Source: Uliginosibacterium gangwonense DSM 18521
GTDB taxonomy: Bacteria > Pseudomonadota > Gammaproteobacteria > Burkholderiales > Rhodocyclaceae
Length of the DNA stretch: 64,000 nt
Direction of reading: 5' to 3'
Assembly (NCBI RefSeq): GCF_000373965.1
Contig: NZ_KB892846.1
Coordinates: 1-64,000, forward strand
Of the stretch, positions 27,595-35,564 are shown in pieces (position 1 is the stretch's first letter; each line of letters starts with the position of its first letter). A program made the translations under genes and the position numbers. The notes beneath the pieces were generated by a model. It searched no databases and was not told the DNA's origin. It was given only the letters and a program-made list of their open reading frames with translations.

Positions 27595-28167
27595 ATGTTT
27601 AAACATTTGCTTAGTCCTCTATCTTATCTATACATTGAACATAAACAAAAATGGATAGTAGACTGGGGTTATCCGCTAGTTGTCGCTGCACTATCAACTG
27701 GTCTATTGTTTTGGCTAAAAGAGTACGGCAATATTCCACTTTATACTGATGGCGCCGTAATCTCTAAGATTCTTGGCTTTGTTCAGGGATTACCTGGTTT
27801 TTATATAGCTGCGCTCGCTGCTATAGCTACGTTCAATAAAACTGACATTGATAAAACCATGCCTGCACCTGCACCAAAGATCGATATCGTGGTACAAGGC
27901 CAAAAAGTTCCAATTGAACTCACCAGAAGAAGGTTTCTTTGTTCAATGTTTGCTTTCCTGACAGCAGAAAGTATTATCTTGATAATGCTGGCTATCCTTG
28001 GTCAGGCAATCTACCTCCCAGTAAAGAACATCATTTCCACAAAGTTTCATGTATTATTTTCTATTTCTTACATGATGTTTTTCTTTTTTGTTTTTTGGCA
28101 GATGTTGATTACTAGTTTTTGGGGGCTATTCTACCTTGGGGATAGGCTGCATCAACCTGATCAATAA
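27595..28167 (+). CDS. Four-helix membrane protein of AT-rich two-gene module
   Basis: A 190-residue inner membrane protein with four predicted helices: about 24-41, 57-81, 112-138 and 149-178. A short cytosolic loop lies between the second and third (KTDIDKTMPAPAPKIDIVVQ, then ELTRRRF). No family is recognised. CTGGAGG lies just before the ATG, 11 bases after the previous stop, so the two are one operon. Composition is AT-rich like its partner. A small multi-helix protein next to a larger cytosolic partner fits a membrane-disrupting or channel effector controlled by a sensor; this is inference. Confidence 0.7.
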   Translation: MFKHLLSPLSYLYIEHKQKWIVDWGYPLVVAALSTGLLFWLKEYGNIPLYTDGAVISKILGFVQGLPGFYIAALAAIATFNKTDIDKTMPAPAPKIDIVVQGQKVPIELTRRRFLCSMFAFLTAESIILIMLAILGQAIYLPVKNIISTKFHVLFSISYMMFFFFVFWQMLITSFWGLFYLGDRLHQPDQ

Positions 28168-28179
28168 ATTTTAAAATAA

Positions 28180-28367
28180 CCATGTAGGAGGGTTAGGCGA
28201 AGCCGTAACCTGCGTGTGACAGGACACAACGATCAGCCCAATCGAAGCCACAGGCGTAGGTATCAAAACAATACGATACAGCGCAAAAAAAACCATCAAA
28301 CAAATCATAAATGCCAAGTCAACCGTTATCCCGCGCGGGTTTGGGTGCCAACCCTCGCCCTACATGG
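28180..28367. repeat. MITE-like element with inverted ends and internal hairpin
   Basis: The left end (28180-28194, CCATGTAGG then AGGGTT) recurs inverted at 28350-28367 with a 3-base insertion. Immediately inside the left end, 28191-28210 forms the hairpin GGTTAGGC-GAA-GCCGTAACC with one bulge. The total of about 190 bases has no coding capacity. It directly follows the two-gene module. It looks like a small non-autonomous mobile or palindromic intergenic repeat; no target duplication was identified. Confidence 0.5.
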
Positions 28368-28481
28368 CTAACCCCCACGTAATAGCAAGTACCGGTCTGC
28401 CAACAGGGGTTCTTGACATGAAATTTTGGGAATGCAGAAACTAAAAATATTTTCCCAATGGCTTAACACGTCTACATTTTT

Positions 28482-28724
28482 GTGAGCATTTTTGTTTTTG
28501 CTGTTAGTCATGAAAAGTATGATGGCTATTTGTGGATGGCTTTTGTCATACTGCTTCCCGTTGTTCTGTTGTTGGCTATTATTCCTGCTTTTGCCTATGT
28601 GTTTATAGGGAGGCGAGTAGGGGAGGATTCAAAATTGTTCTGGCTATTTTCATTTTTGCCATATTTGTTTTGTTGTTACTGGCGGATACAAAAACGGGGT
28701 TTATGTCTTTGTGAACTTGCTTAG
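28482..28724 (+). CDS. Possible small membrane protein, perhaps frameshifted
   Basis: An 80-residue frame starting at GTG with one long hydrophobic segment (about 17-43) and a second weaker one. An overlapping frame to 28714 encodes a convincing hydrophobic end (VLAIFIFAIFVLLLLAD), so a single frameshift near 28640 may have split a two-helix protein. AT-rich composition continues from the island. Low confidence that it is expressed. Confidence 0.3.
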   Translation: MSIFVFAVSHEKYDGYLWMAFVILLPVVLLLAIIPAFAYVFIGRRVGEDSKLFWLFSFLPYLFCCYWRIQKRGLCLCELA

Positions 28725-28845
28725 CAAACTTAGCTTTTGATCTGACGCGTAAGGTGGATTCGAAGCAGCGCGACAGTCCGCCTTAGCGGTTCGGGAATCA
28801 AGCCCTTTTGCCGCTGTTACGTAGGTCTCACTAGCGCAACGGTTA

Positions 28846-29769
28846 CTACTTGGCAGACATTGCCTGCTCCGGGTTGATGAAATATTTCCGGTAGTCAAAA
28901 TCAATCCTGTCGATATTCGGAGTGGAGAGGTTGAAGATGCGGCGGTTTTTCAGCTTTACGAAGCTGACGCTTTCTGCATAAAATCTGCGCCACTCTTTTT
29001 GCAGGGAGCCATCTTGATGGGCCAGATGCAGGCCTTTGGAGATGCGTTCAAGCAATGCGGAGTTTTTCTGGTTGCTGATATAGAAGCGTGGCAGGGGGTA
29101 GCGCAAGGCCATTGAACTATCTATGGTGAGCCCTGTGACATTGGCATGATCTTGCCATTCTTCCATCGCTTCATTGATGCCTCGACAGTACAAATCAATG
29201 CGATTGCTGGCCACCATCAGATAGCCGCTTTCGTGGTTGCTCAATTCTTCCACCTTGAAGCCACTGTGGCGCAAAACTGCAACATCTGCCCACCCGGAGC
29301 CCTGACCGATAGTGAATTTTTGCAGGTCAGCCAGTTTTTTCGCCCGGCGCACCGCTTCTTTGGCATTTGGGGAGACAAAACAGACGCGATATCCGGTTAC
29401 GCCGTATTCGATTGGAAAATTGGCGTAGCGCAAGCCATCGTCAAGCATCTTGTTTTGGAATGAGGTGACGATCAGCTGGTTGGCAATCCGGTTGGCCTTG
29501 ATTTCCAGCAGCGCACGGGCGGTATTCATCACTGGCGTATTCTGGATGCGGAAGTCGCCATATTCTGATCGGGTTTTCTCCAGCGCCAGGGCCAGAACAG
29601 CCCCTGCATAGCTTGTGCGCGGATCTTTGACGACCTGGGTTGCCGTCAGCATCACTGTCGTCACTTCTGCCTGACATATCTGCCCGGGCCCCATCAGCAG
29701 AATGAGCACCCAGATCCGGGAGGCATGGCGTAAACCGCATGTCAAGCTGGCAGTGCAGGTCAGAAACAT
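28846..29769 (-). CDS. Periplasmic solute-binding protein family 3-like
   Basis: A 307-residue exported protein with signal peptide (residues about 15-36, ending GQICQAE). The mature part resembles the amino-acid-type solute-binding fold: an N-terminal lobe from TVMLTATQVVKD, a switch near FPIEYGVTGYRVCFV and a DLQKFTIGQGSGWADVAVL segment. No transporter genes are adjacent, so it may be an orphan sensor or a degenerate copy; the motif densities are lower than in classical members. The ATG at 29769 is preferred over 29802. Confidence 0.6.
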   Translation of the reverse strand: MFLTCTASLTCGLRHASRIWVLILLMGPGQICQAEVTTVMLTATQVVKDPRTSYAGAVLALALEKTRSEYGDFRIQNTPVMNTARALLEIKANRIANQLIVTSFQNKMLDDGLRYANFPIEYGVTGYRVCFVSPNAKEAVRRAKKLADLQKFTIGQGSGWADVAVLRHSGFKVEELSNHESGYLMVASNRIDLYCRGINEAMEEWQDHANVTGLTIDSSMALRYPLPRFYISNQKNSALLERISKGLHLAHQDGSLQKEWRRFYAESVSFVKLKNRRIFNLSTPNIDRIDFDYRKYFINPEQAMSAK

Positions 29770-30403
29770 GGGTGGCTCTTTGCAATTTACGGTTTTACAC
29801 AATCTTAGGGCATACGAGGACCAAATGTCCTGCCTTTTTGGGCAAGTTTATACTAGGGATGCCCCTTATGTGGAAAGCGCTTTGCGGGAGGTACTTAGCT
29901 TAAAATATAGAACATGAGCGCTTACGAAGCGCTACTCCCATTCTTCATCAATCAGATATTTGAGTCGTGCGGGGGGTGCATGAACGCTACCTGCCCACCC
30001 GAGAAGAAAGCCCGGAGCCGCTGTGCGGCGCTTAACAGCCGGGGGTTAATACTATGAAAATCATATTAAAAGCCAAGAACGGTTTAACTCAGTGAATATC
30101 TATCAAATCCGTCATACACACCAAAATCAATATTAGAATTGATGTTTTTGGCATAATAAATATCCTGACCGATTGCGTTTGGTCAGACACCCGCTATCCC
30201 CGGTATCCACATCGGAAACATTGGCCTCAATCCATACCTTTTTCAGGGTTTGGAATGCTTTGCTATGTAGCCCTGTTCTGGAGAAGAGGCATCAGCCTAC
30301 CCGCGCCGCGCCGATCCACCCACGCACCTTGTTCTTGGTGAGGGGGTTCGGGATTTCATCGCCGGGGCGCGGTCAAGCGGCTCCTTCGAGCCACTTGGCG
30401 GGA
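29770..30403. other. Intergenic region without recognised gene
   Basis: About 630 bases. Weak dyads occur (AGCGCTT/AAGCGCT near 29912-29930 and a GC-rich pair around 30010-30045) but no T-tracts, no tRNA-like fold and no convincing frame on either strand. Confidence 0.35.
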
Positions 30404-30838
30404 CTATTTGCGGGAGAATTTTTCCTGGAGCTTGCTGAGTTTTTCTGCACGCTGCTGTTCGGCCGCTTCGGCGGCCTTTTTGGCGGCTTCGGCGGCAGCC
30501 TCCGCCTTGTGTTGCTCAGCACGGCGCTTGAAGTATTCGCGCAACAAGTTGGCAGCCAGCTCACGCTGCTCCTCGCTCACGGCGTCGGCATTGCTGCCGT
30601 CTAGATTGAAGCGCACAGTAGCCGATTGCAGCGTCTTGAGGTAACGCACCGATTTGGTGTGCATGCCCAGGGCAGAACGAAGCAGCTTGCGGTTGATGTC
30701 CGGTTGCTGCGCAAGCAGTTGCTTGTCGATGCCAATGGCCAGCGGGGCATAATCGCGGAGCACCTGGAATTGTTGCTGGAGCGCCTTGAGCAGGTCCCGT
30801 GCTGTCTGGGCGGGGGCTTGTGCGGTAGATTCGGACAT
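30404..30838 (-). CDS. ProQ/FinO-domain RNA-binding protein
   Basis: A 144-residue cytoplasmic RNA chaperone of the ProQ/FinO family. The domain spans about 13-105: YAPLAIGIDKQLLAQQPDINRKLLRSALGMHTKSVRYLK, with the characteristic LR-x-AL and H-x-S-x-RYL elements, and ends near RFNLDG. The C-terminal tail is a highly charged Ala/Glu/Lys helix (about 100-144), typical of the linker without the extra C-terminal domain of enterobacterial ProQ. Such proteins bind structured RNA 3' ends and help small RNAs act. This is relevant to the putative small RNA near 59.6 kb, although no link is shown. Confidence 0.85.
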   Translation of the reverse strand: MSESTAQAPAQTARDLLKALQQQFQVLRDYAPLAIGIDKQLLAQQPDINRKLLRSALGMHTKSVRYLKTLQSATVRFNLDGSNADAVSEEQRELAANLLREYFKRRAEQHKAEAAAEAAKKAAEAAEQQRAEKLSKLQEKFSRK

Positions 30839-31228
30839 TATTTATATCGTTCAAAAAGTGCAGAAAATGTTTTGCTTTCGCTGTGCCAGCACGCTTACGG
30901 CCCATTCCAGGCCCGCAGGCGACACAAACGAGCAGCGATTTTACCCCAATGGCAAATAATGTGAGAATTTTGCGGCAAACCCCCACTGTACACTACCAAC
31001 AGCGCCTCCCCTGTCAGCTGGCGCTCTGCGCTGTTCCTGCTGATAGAAGGAGGTTTCAGGCGTTCCTGCATCTACCGTGCCTGCCCCTTCTGCCCGGTTT
31101 TCCGATATAGCCGGAAAACGCTTTTGAGAGGCCCGATCGCGTGGTCGCTGGATTTGGTGGCAGGATCAGAACCCGTATCACCGCAATCAGGATTCGCTTG
31201 ACTCATTGATATCCGCCACGCATGGCCG
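30839..31228. other. Intergenic region, hairpin only
   Basis: About 390 bases between two minus-strand genes. A dyad at 31096-31104 with 31112-31119 (GGTTTTCCG/CGGAAAAC) lies downstream of the lipoprotein gene but lacks a T-tract on the minus strand. No gene is seen. Confidence 0.35.
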
Positions 31229-31699
31229 CTATTTGTTGAGCTTGACGCCTTTTTCCTGAGCCAGCTTCATGAAGTCTTCCATTCCCTGGCGCAGTAGCGT
31301 CTGCCCGTTCGTGATCTTGCGGGTGGCGCTGCCCAGTTCATCCTGACTATTATGCAGCATGGCTGCCTGGGCTTCCGCCGCGCCTTCCGCTGCACTCTTG
31401 AACCCACCGGTGATGGCTTCGCTGATCTTGCCTACTTCTGGTGTCTTGGCTTTGAAGTCACCCAGCATTTTGCTTTTGTCATTCATCAGGGTGACCAGTT
31501 CGCCCAAAATGGCAGCTTTCTCTTCATTGGTTTTGGCAACAGCGGTGCGTTCGTTGAGCGATGCCATGGTTGGGGCAACATCCTTGAAAGCATGATTGCC
31601 TACGGTATTAAAGGCCTCAATATCAGCCACAACAGGGTCTTTGCCACAACCCACCAGGGCAAAAACCGCGACAAACAGTGCGAAAAGAAAACGTTTCAT
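31229..31699 (-). CDS. Hypothetical lipoprotein, 156 aa
   Basis: A small lipoprotein with the lipobox ALVGC at about residues 14-18. The mature part is almost entirely helical and rich in Lys, Glu and Ala (KTNEEKAAILGELVTLMNDK), probably a periplasmic helical hairpin. No family is recognised. The start at 31699 follows AGGGGCG; the open extension to 31777 is not supported. Single gene. Confidence 0.65.
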   Translation of the reverse strand: MKRFLFALFVAVFALVGCGKDPVVADIEAFNTVGNHAFKDVAPTMASLNERTAVAKTNEEKAAILGELVTLMNDKSKMLGDFKAKTPEVGKISEAITGGFKSAAEGAAEAQAAMLHNSQDELGSATRKITNGQTLLRQGMEDFMKLAQEKGVKLNK

Positions 31700-31895
31700 T
31701 GATACGCCCCTGACAATGATGCTTGGATGATGTGGGATGAATGCCTTTAACCACAGCTGCGACGCATTGTAGGGCAAAACATGGGGCTCGCCGCAAACGG
31801 CTGTCGGCCTTTACGGTGGCCCTCCTCCGGCTGCCATGTGTTTAGCGATGTGGGTCATCCTCCTTGAAGTGGTGGACGCGTGGAGTGCCAGACAT

Positions 31896-31931
31896 GAAAA
31901 AACCGCGTCTCCCTGATCTGGGTAGACGCGG
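31896..31931 (-). terminator. Intrinsic terminator of flavodoxin-like gene
   Basis: CCGCGTCT (31903-31910) pairs with AGACGCGG (31924-31931). On the minus strand the stem is followed by six T residues, about 20 bases past the stop of the gene ending at 31953. Confidence 0.85.
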
Positions 31932-31952
31932 CCTGGGCAAGACAATGAGCGA

Positions 31953-32507
31953 TCAGGGGCGCAGGCGGGCCGTCACCGCAGCAATGCGGGCACCATATTG
32001 CTTGGCCGTTTCCAGGTCTCCTGCCGAAATTTCATCCACGCTGGCATCCGCAGGCGACTGCACCAGCAGCCCGACCGAACCGCCCATGTTGTTGACGTCA
32101 TTGCGTGTAGCCGCCTTGGAGTTGGCGGGCAGCAAGCCGAGGCTGACCCAGATACCACCGTGCTGGGAAGCCAGCGTTTGCAAGGAGATCAGCGTGACCG
32201 CCTTGTCACCATTGAAGCTTGCGCTGTTGGTAAAGCCGCCGAACACCTTGTCTTGCCAGGCGCGGGTAAACCAAGCCTTGGAGGTGGCATCAGCAAATTT
32301 CTTAAACTGCCAGGGAGCAGAGCCCATGTAGGTAGGGGCGCCGAAAACGATGGCGTCGGCAGCGGCCAGTTCATCCCAGGCGGAATCGGGCACATTGCCT
32401 TCGGCATCAATGGTGATCAAAGAGGCACCTGCGCCCTGGGCAACGTGCTCCGCAACACGGCGGGTATGACCATAACCGGAGAAGTAGACAACAACAATCT
32501 TGCTCAT
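31953..32507 (-). CDS. Flavodoxin-fold NAD(P)H:quinone oxidoreductase-like protein
   Basis: A 184-residue FMN-binding reductase of the flavodoxin-like/WrbA-related type. The FMN-phosphate loop is YFSGYGHTRRVAE at about 8-20, and the second flavin-binding segment is FGAPTYMGSAPWQFKKF. Such enzymes reduce quinones by two electrons and protect against oxidative or electrophile stress. It is divergent from an HxlR regulator gene of the kind known to sense quinones or redox state through cysteine. The pairing strongly suggests HxlR control. A strong terminator follows. Confidence 0.85.
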   Translation of the reverse strand: MSKIVVVYFSGYGHTRRVAEHVAQGAGASLITIDAEGNVPDSAWDELAAADAIVFGAPTYMGSAPWQFKKFADATSKAWFTRAWQDKVFGGFTNSASFNGDKAVTLISLQTLASQHGGIWVSLGLLPANSKAATRNDVNNMGGSVGLLVQSPADASVDEISAGDLETAKQYGARIAAVTARLRP

Positions 32508-32582
32508 TGAGGGTTTCCTTTTTGTTGATTGATAGTGAGAAGCGGCGTCTAGACACCCACTGGAGGTTTCCTGCGGAAAGAT

Positions 32583-32602
32583 GGTATCTTTTGCATACTA
32601 CC
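32583..32602. promoter_or_regulatory. Candidate HxlR operator
   Basis: GGTATCTTTTGCATACTACC contains the inverted halves GTAT and ATAC seven bases apart, framed by GG(T)A/TACC. It lies between the divergent quinone reductase and HxlR genes, where HxlR-type dimers usually bind. Assignment rests on symmetry and position. Confidence 0.45.
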
Positions 32603-32649
32603 CGCCGCAAGAAGGCACTTTCAGCCCACTAGATTACCTATAGGAAACC

Positions 32650-33087
32650 ATGCACGCATCGCCCCTTCCCCCTTCAGCCCACCAAGCGCCTCAGCCGACC
32701 TATAACGTCTACGCCAGTAACTGCCCCGCCCGCATGGTTCTGGACCGGCTGGCAGACAAATGGGCATTGCTGGTCATCGGACGATTGCGGGATGGCCCCG
32801 TGCGCTTCAACCAGCTACGACGCAATGTGGAGGGTGTCTCGCAAAAGGTGCTCTCGCAAACCTTGAAGAAACTGGAGCGCGATGGCTTGGTTCTGCGCTG
32901 CGTGATCGGCTCGACCCCCGTCACGGTTGAATACTCCCTCACCCCATTGGGTTGGACGCTGGCGGAGCTGATCGAATCGCTTTCCGCCTGGGCCGAATCG
33001 AACATTGAAGCCGTATTGCACGCGCAGCAAGCCTACGATGCGCAGCACCACAATCCACTCTCGGAGCAAGGAAGCACCCCATCATGA
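32650..33087 (+). CDS. HxlR-family transcriptional regulator
   Basis: A 145-residue winged-helix regulator. The HxlR core runs from CPARMVLDRLADKWALLVIGRL through RFNQLRRNVEGVSQKVLSQTLKKLERDGLV to YSLTPLG. Cys25 immediately precedes the DNA-binding domain, the position of the redox- or quinone-sensing cysteine in characterised members. It is transcribed away from the flavodoxin-like reductase and is its likely repressor, reacting to quinones or aldehydes. Its stop overlaps the next gene's ATG (ATGA). Confidence 0.87.
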   Translation: MHASPLPPSAHQAPQPTYNVYASNCPARMVLDRLADKWALLVIGRLRDGPVRFNQLRRNVEGVSQKVLSQTLKKLERDGLVLRCVIGSTPVTVEYSLTPLGWTLAELIESLSAWAESNIEAVLHAQQAYDAQHHNPLSEQGSTPS

Positions 33088-33590
33088 ACACCCACCTGCT
33101 CCTGATGATCTGCATCGCCGCACTGGTCATCTGGGTCGGCATACGTCTCTTCAGGCCACGGACCGACTATCAACCCCTGCTCACCGAGCCCGACGACCCG
33201 CTGATGCAGGATGCCTTCGCTCAGGCCCGGGCCACGCTGGAGCAATTCCGGACCCTGCTTGGCGCCCCGCACAAGCACGCACTGGTCAAGCTACGTTTCT
33301 CCAGCGACAGCGAACAGGTCGAACACATCTGGGCCGACGTGTTGGCGCAACCCGTGGCGGATGAACTGGAAATCAGTATCGCCACGGCCCCCGTCAGCCA
33401 CAAGGGCAGATTTGAACGCCGGTGCACATGCCGTCTGGATGAAATCGAAGACTGGCAGCTCACCGACATGCAAGACAAAATCCACGGCGGCTTCAGCCAG
33501 CGTGCCATGTTCGCCATCGCCCGCCGTGACGGCCTCACCCTCCCGAGAAGCCTGCAAGCCTTGGAAAAGCACTACGCCAGCCAAGGCTGA
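33084..33590 (+). CDS. DUF2314 domain membrane-anchored protein
   Basis: A 168-residue protein with one N-terminal membrane helix (LLLMICIAALVIWVGIRLF) and a DUF2314-like domain (about 55-160). Domain landmarks are HALVKLRFSSDSEQVEHIWADV, IEDWQLTDMQDKIHGGFSQRAMF. The domain is widespread but of unknown function; some members act in immunity or regulation of neighbours. The ATG overlaps the HxlR stop, so the two are coupled. The cytoplasmic or periplasmic side of the domain is not resolved. Confidence 0.7.
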   Translation: MNTHLLLMICIAALVIWVGIRLFRPRTDYQPLLTEPDDPLMQDAFAQARATLEQFRTLLGAPHKHALVKLRFSSDSEQVEHIWADVLAQPVADELEISIATAPVSHKGRFERRCTCRLDEIEDWQLTDMQDKIHGGFSQRAMFAIARRDGLTLPRSLQALEKHYASQG

Positions 33591-33712
33591 ATGATCCTGT
33601 CGACTCAAACTTTCCAAACGTCTTTGCCCTCCATCAATTGAAAAACCGTTCCACTCAACAACTTGGACTATCATTCCGCCACGCTGCCGCTGGCGGATTT
33701 TGAGATGGATTT

Positions 33713-34999
33713 ATGAGCAAGCAATATCAGGGATTTTGGCTTCTGGGGGTTTTGGGGATACTCACTGGCTGCGCCACCACTACACCTGCCCCCGTCGTGG
33801 AGCGCACGCCGGGGCAGAGCAGCGTCGCAACAAACCTACCCCCGGCTACGGCATCAGGCCCAAGCGCAGCGTCAGAAGCCAGCACCCAGAACCTGCTGGT
33901 ACAAACACCGCCAGCCATCACCAGCACGGTGCTCCCCCCCCCCACAACGGTTTCCGCGCCACCGCCGAGCGTTACCCCTGCAAAACCGGTGGACAACCGC
34001 GCCTTGCTCAACCACCTGCTTCCTCCGCGCATTCCAGAGCGCAATGGCTGGGCAGACGATATCCAGAAAGCATTCCTCACCCTCAAGCTTGAGCAAAGCA
34101 CCGAAAACTACTGCGCTGCGATGGCCGTGATCGAACAACTCTCCAGTTGGCAATCCGACCCGGTCGTGCCTGACCTGGGCGATAAAGTGTGGATGGAAGT
34201 TGGCGCCAGAGCTGCCAAGTACCACATCCCGCTTTTCACCGTCAAAGCCGCGCTCTCTGTTCCCCTGCTCGACGGCAGCAGTTTCAAGGCCCGCATTGAT
34301 GCGCTGCGCACCGAGCGCCAGATGAACGACCTGTTTGAAGCCATCGTGGGCGAGGCCCCGCAGTTAGCCAAGCGCTTTGGCATCACCAACCCCATCCGCA
34401 CAGGCGGGCCCATGCAGGTCAGCGTGGAGTTTGCCAATGAGCATGTCCACAGCCAGCCCTACCCTTACCCCATCAAAGGCAGTTTGCGTAAGGAGGTATT
34501 CACTCGGCATGGCGGAGTCTATTTTGGTATCGCCCATCTGCTGCAATACCCCGCCCCCTATACCAACATGATATACAGATTCGCCGACTACAACGGCGGG
34601 CGCTACAGCAGCCGCAATGCGGCCTTCCAAACCGCCTTGGCGAAAGTGAGCGGCGCACGCGTCGACCCCGATGGCGACCTGCTCATCTACCAGAACGGAC
34701 AGCCTGCCCGCTCCCAAAGCAGCACTACGCGAGCGCTATTGAAACTCGCCCCTAAACTAGGGCTCACCAAACAACAGATCATGGCCGATATCCGCCAGGA
34801 AAAAACAAGCACCCTGGGCCAGACGCCCACCTACCAACGCGTCTTTGCACTGGCCGACAAGGCCACCGGGCACCCCGTACCTCGTGAAGCCTTGCCACAG
34901 ATCCACCTGCAAAGCGTGAAAATCAGCCACAATCTCACCACACAATGGTTTGCTGAAAAGGTCAATGGGCATTACCAGCAATGCCTGGCACGGCAATAA
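33713..34999 (+). CDS. DUF1615 (YaiW-like) lipoprotein
   Basis: A 428-residue lipoprotein with the lipobox LTGC near residue 19-20 and a Pro/Thr/Ser-rich linker to about residue 100. The DUF1615 domain follows: NGWADDIQKAFLTLKLEQS, ENYCAAMAVIEQLSSWQSDP, RTGGPMQVSVEFANEH, FTRHGGVYFGIAHLLQYPAPY and YRFADYNGGRYSSRNAAFQ. The enterobacterial member YaiW is an outer membrane lipoprotein involved in uptake of an antimicrobial peptide; a similar envelope location is expected. The linker is longer than I expect for YaiW. Ribosome binding site weak. Confidence 0.8.
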   Translation: MSKQYQGFWLLGVLGILTGCATTTPAPVVERTPGQSSVATNLPPATASGPSAASEASTQNLLVQTPPAITSTVLPPPTTVSAPPPSVTPAKPVDNRALLNHLLPPRIPERNGWADDIQKAFLTLKLEQSTENYCAAMAVIEQLSSWQSDPVVPDLGDKVWMEVGARAAKYHIPLFTVKAALSVPLLDGSSFKARIDALRTERQMNDLFEAIVGEAPQLAKRFGITNPIRTGGPMQVSVEFANEHVHSQPYPYPIKGSLRKEVFTRHGGVYFGIAHLLQYPAPYTNMIYRFADYNGGRYSSRNAAFQTALAKVSGARVDPDGDLLIYQNGQPARSQSSTTRALLKLAPKLGLTKQQIMADIRQEKTSTLGQTPTYQRVFALADKATGHPVPREALPQIHLQSVKISHNLTTQWFAEKVNGHYQQCLARQ

Positions 35000-35071
35000 C
35001 GTTTTGTTCAATACACCATAATGAAAATGGTGAAATAGGCGAAGACATGAATGCTATAGCAATAACTCATT

Positions 35072-35290
35072 CTACATAAGCCCAAACAAGGCCTCATTGC
35101 TTGCACTACGCGAGGACATCCGCCAAGGGGCTATCCGGCAACTTGCGCCACTGGCTTGGGCATGGCATTCGACCCGAATGCCTCTCTTCTTCGCCCGTGG
35201 AATACTCTTGCGCGGAGCCTTGTCGTTCTCCCCATCAACATTGCGACGGCCTTTCGCATAGCTGTAGCACTTCTGATCCTGGGGTGTCAT
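35072..35290 (-). CDS. Small basic hypothetical protein, 72 aa
   Basis: A 72-residue Arg/Lys-rich protein starting at an ATG with a strong GGAGGAAA upstream. The core YSYAKGRRNVDGENDKAPRK followed by SIPRAKKR resembles short conserved hypothetical proteins of other proteobacteria that I recall only by pattern. No signal or membrane segment. The second half looks less constrained, so the frame may be truncated or degraded. Function unknown. Confidence 0.45.
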   Translation of the reverse strand: MTPQDQKCYSYAKGRRNVDGENDKAPRKSIPRAKKRGIRVECHAQASGASCRIAPWRMSSRSASNEALFGLM

Positions 35291-35564
35291 TCCAGATTTC
35301 CTCCATACAGAAATGGGTAGGCAAGGCTGAGCCGATCCATCCAATCTTGCCACACCAACCGTTCGTCGGCTCGTTCATAGGGGAGACTGCGCGTCTGGCA
35401 CATGCCTCCTGCGCCCTCCCATCTGCCAGGCAAGCTTCTCTATCTGACATCTTCCCGATTTTCAAAATTGATGTTACCGTTGCCACCACTTGCTCGGTCT
35501 CAGCAATTCAGGCATGGATATACCGTCCTGCCTATATCTAAAGAACTATATGGAGGAGGTACAG

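Noticed and set aside
29940-30060. tRNA- or riboswitch-like fold in the 29.8-30.4 kb gap
   Set aside because: Short GC stems can be drawn, but no cloverleaf, conserved T-loop or terminator is present.
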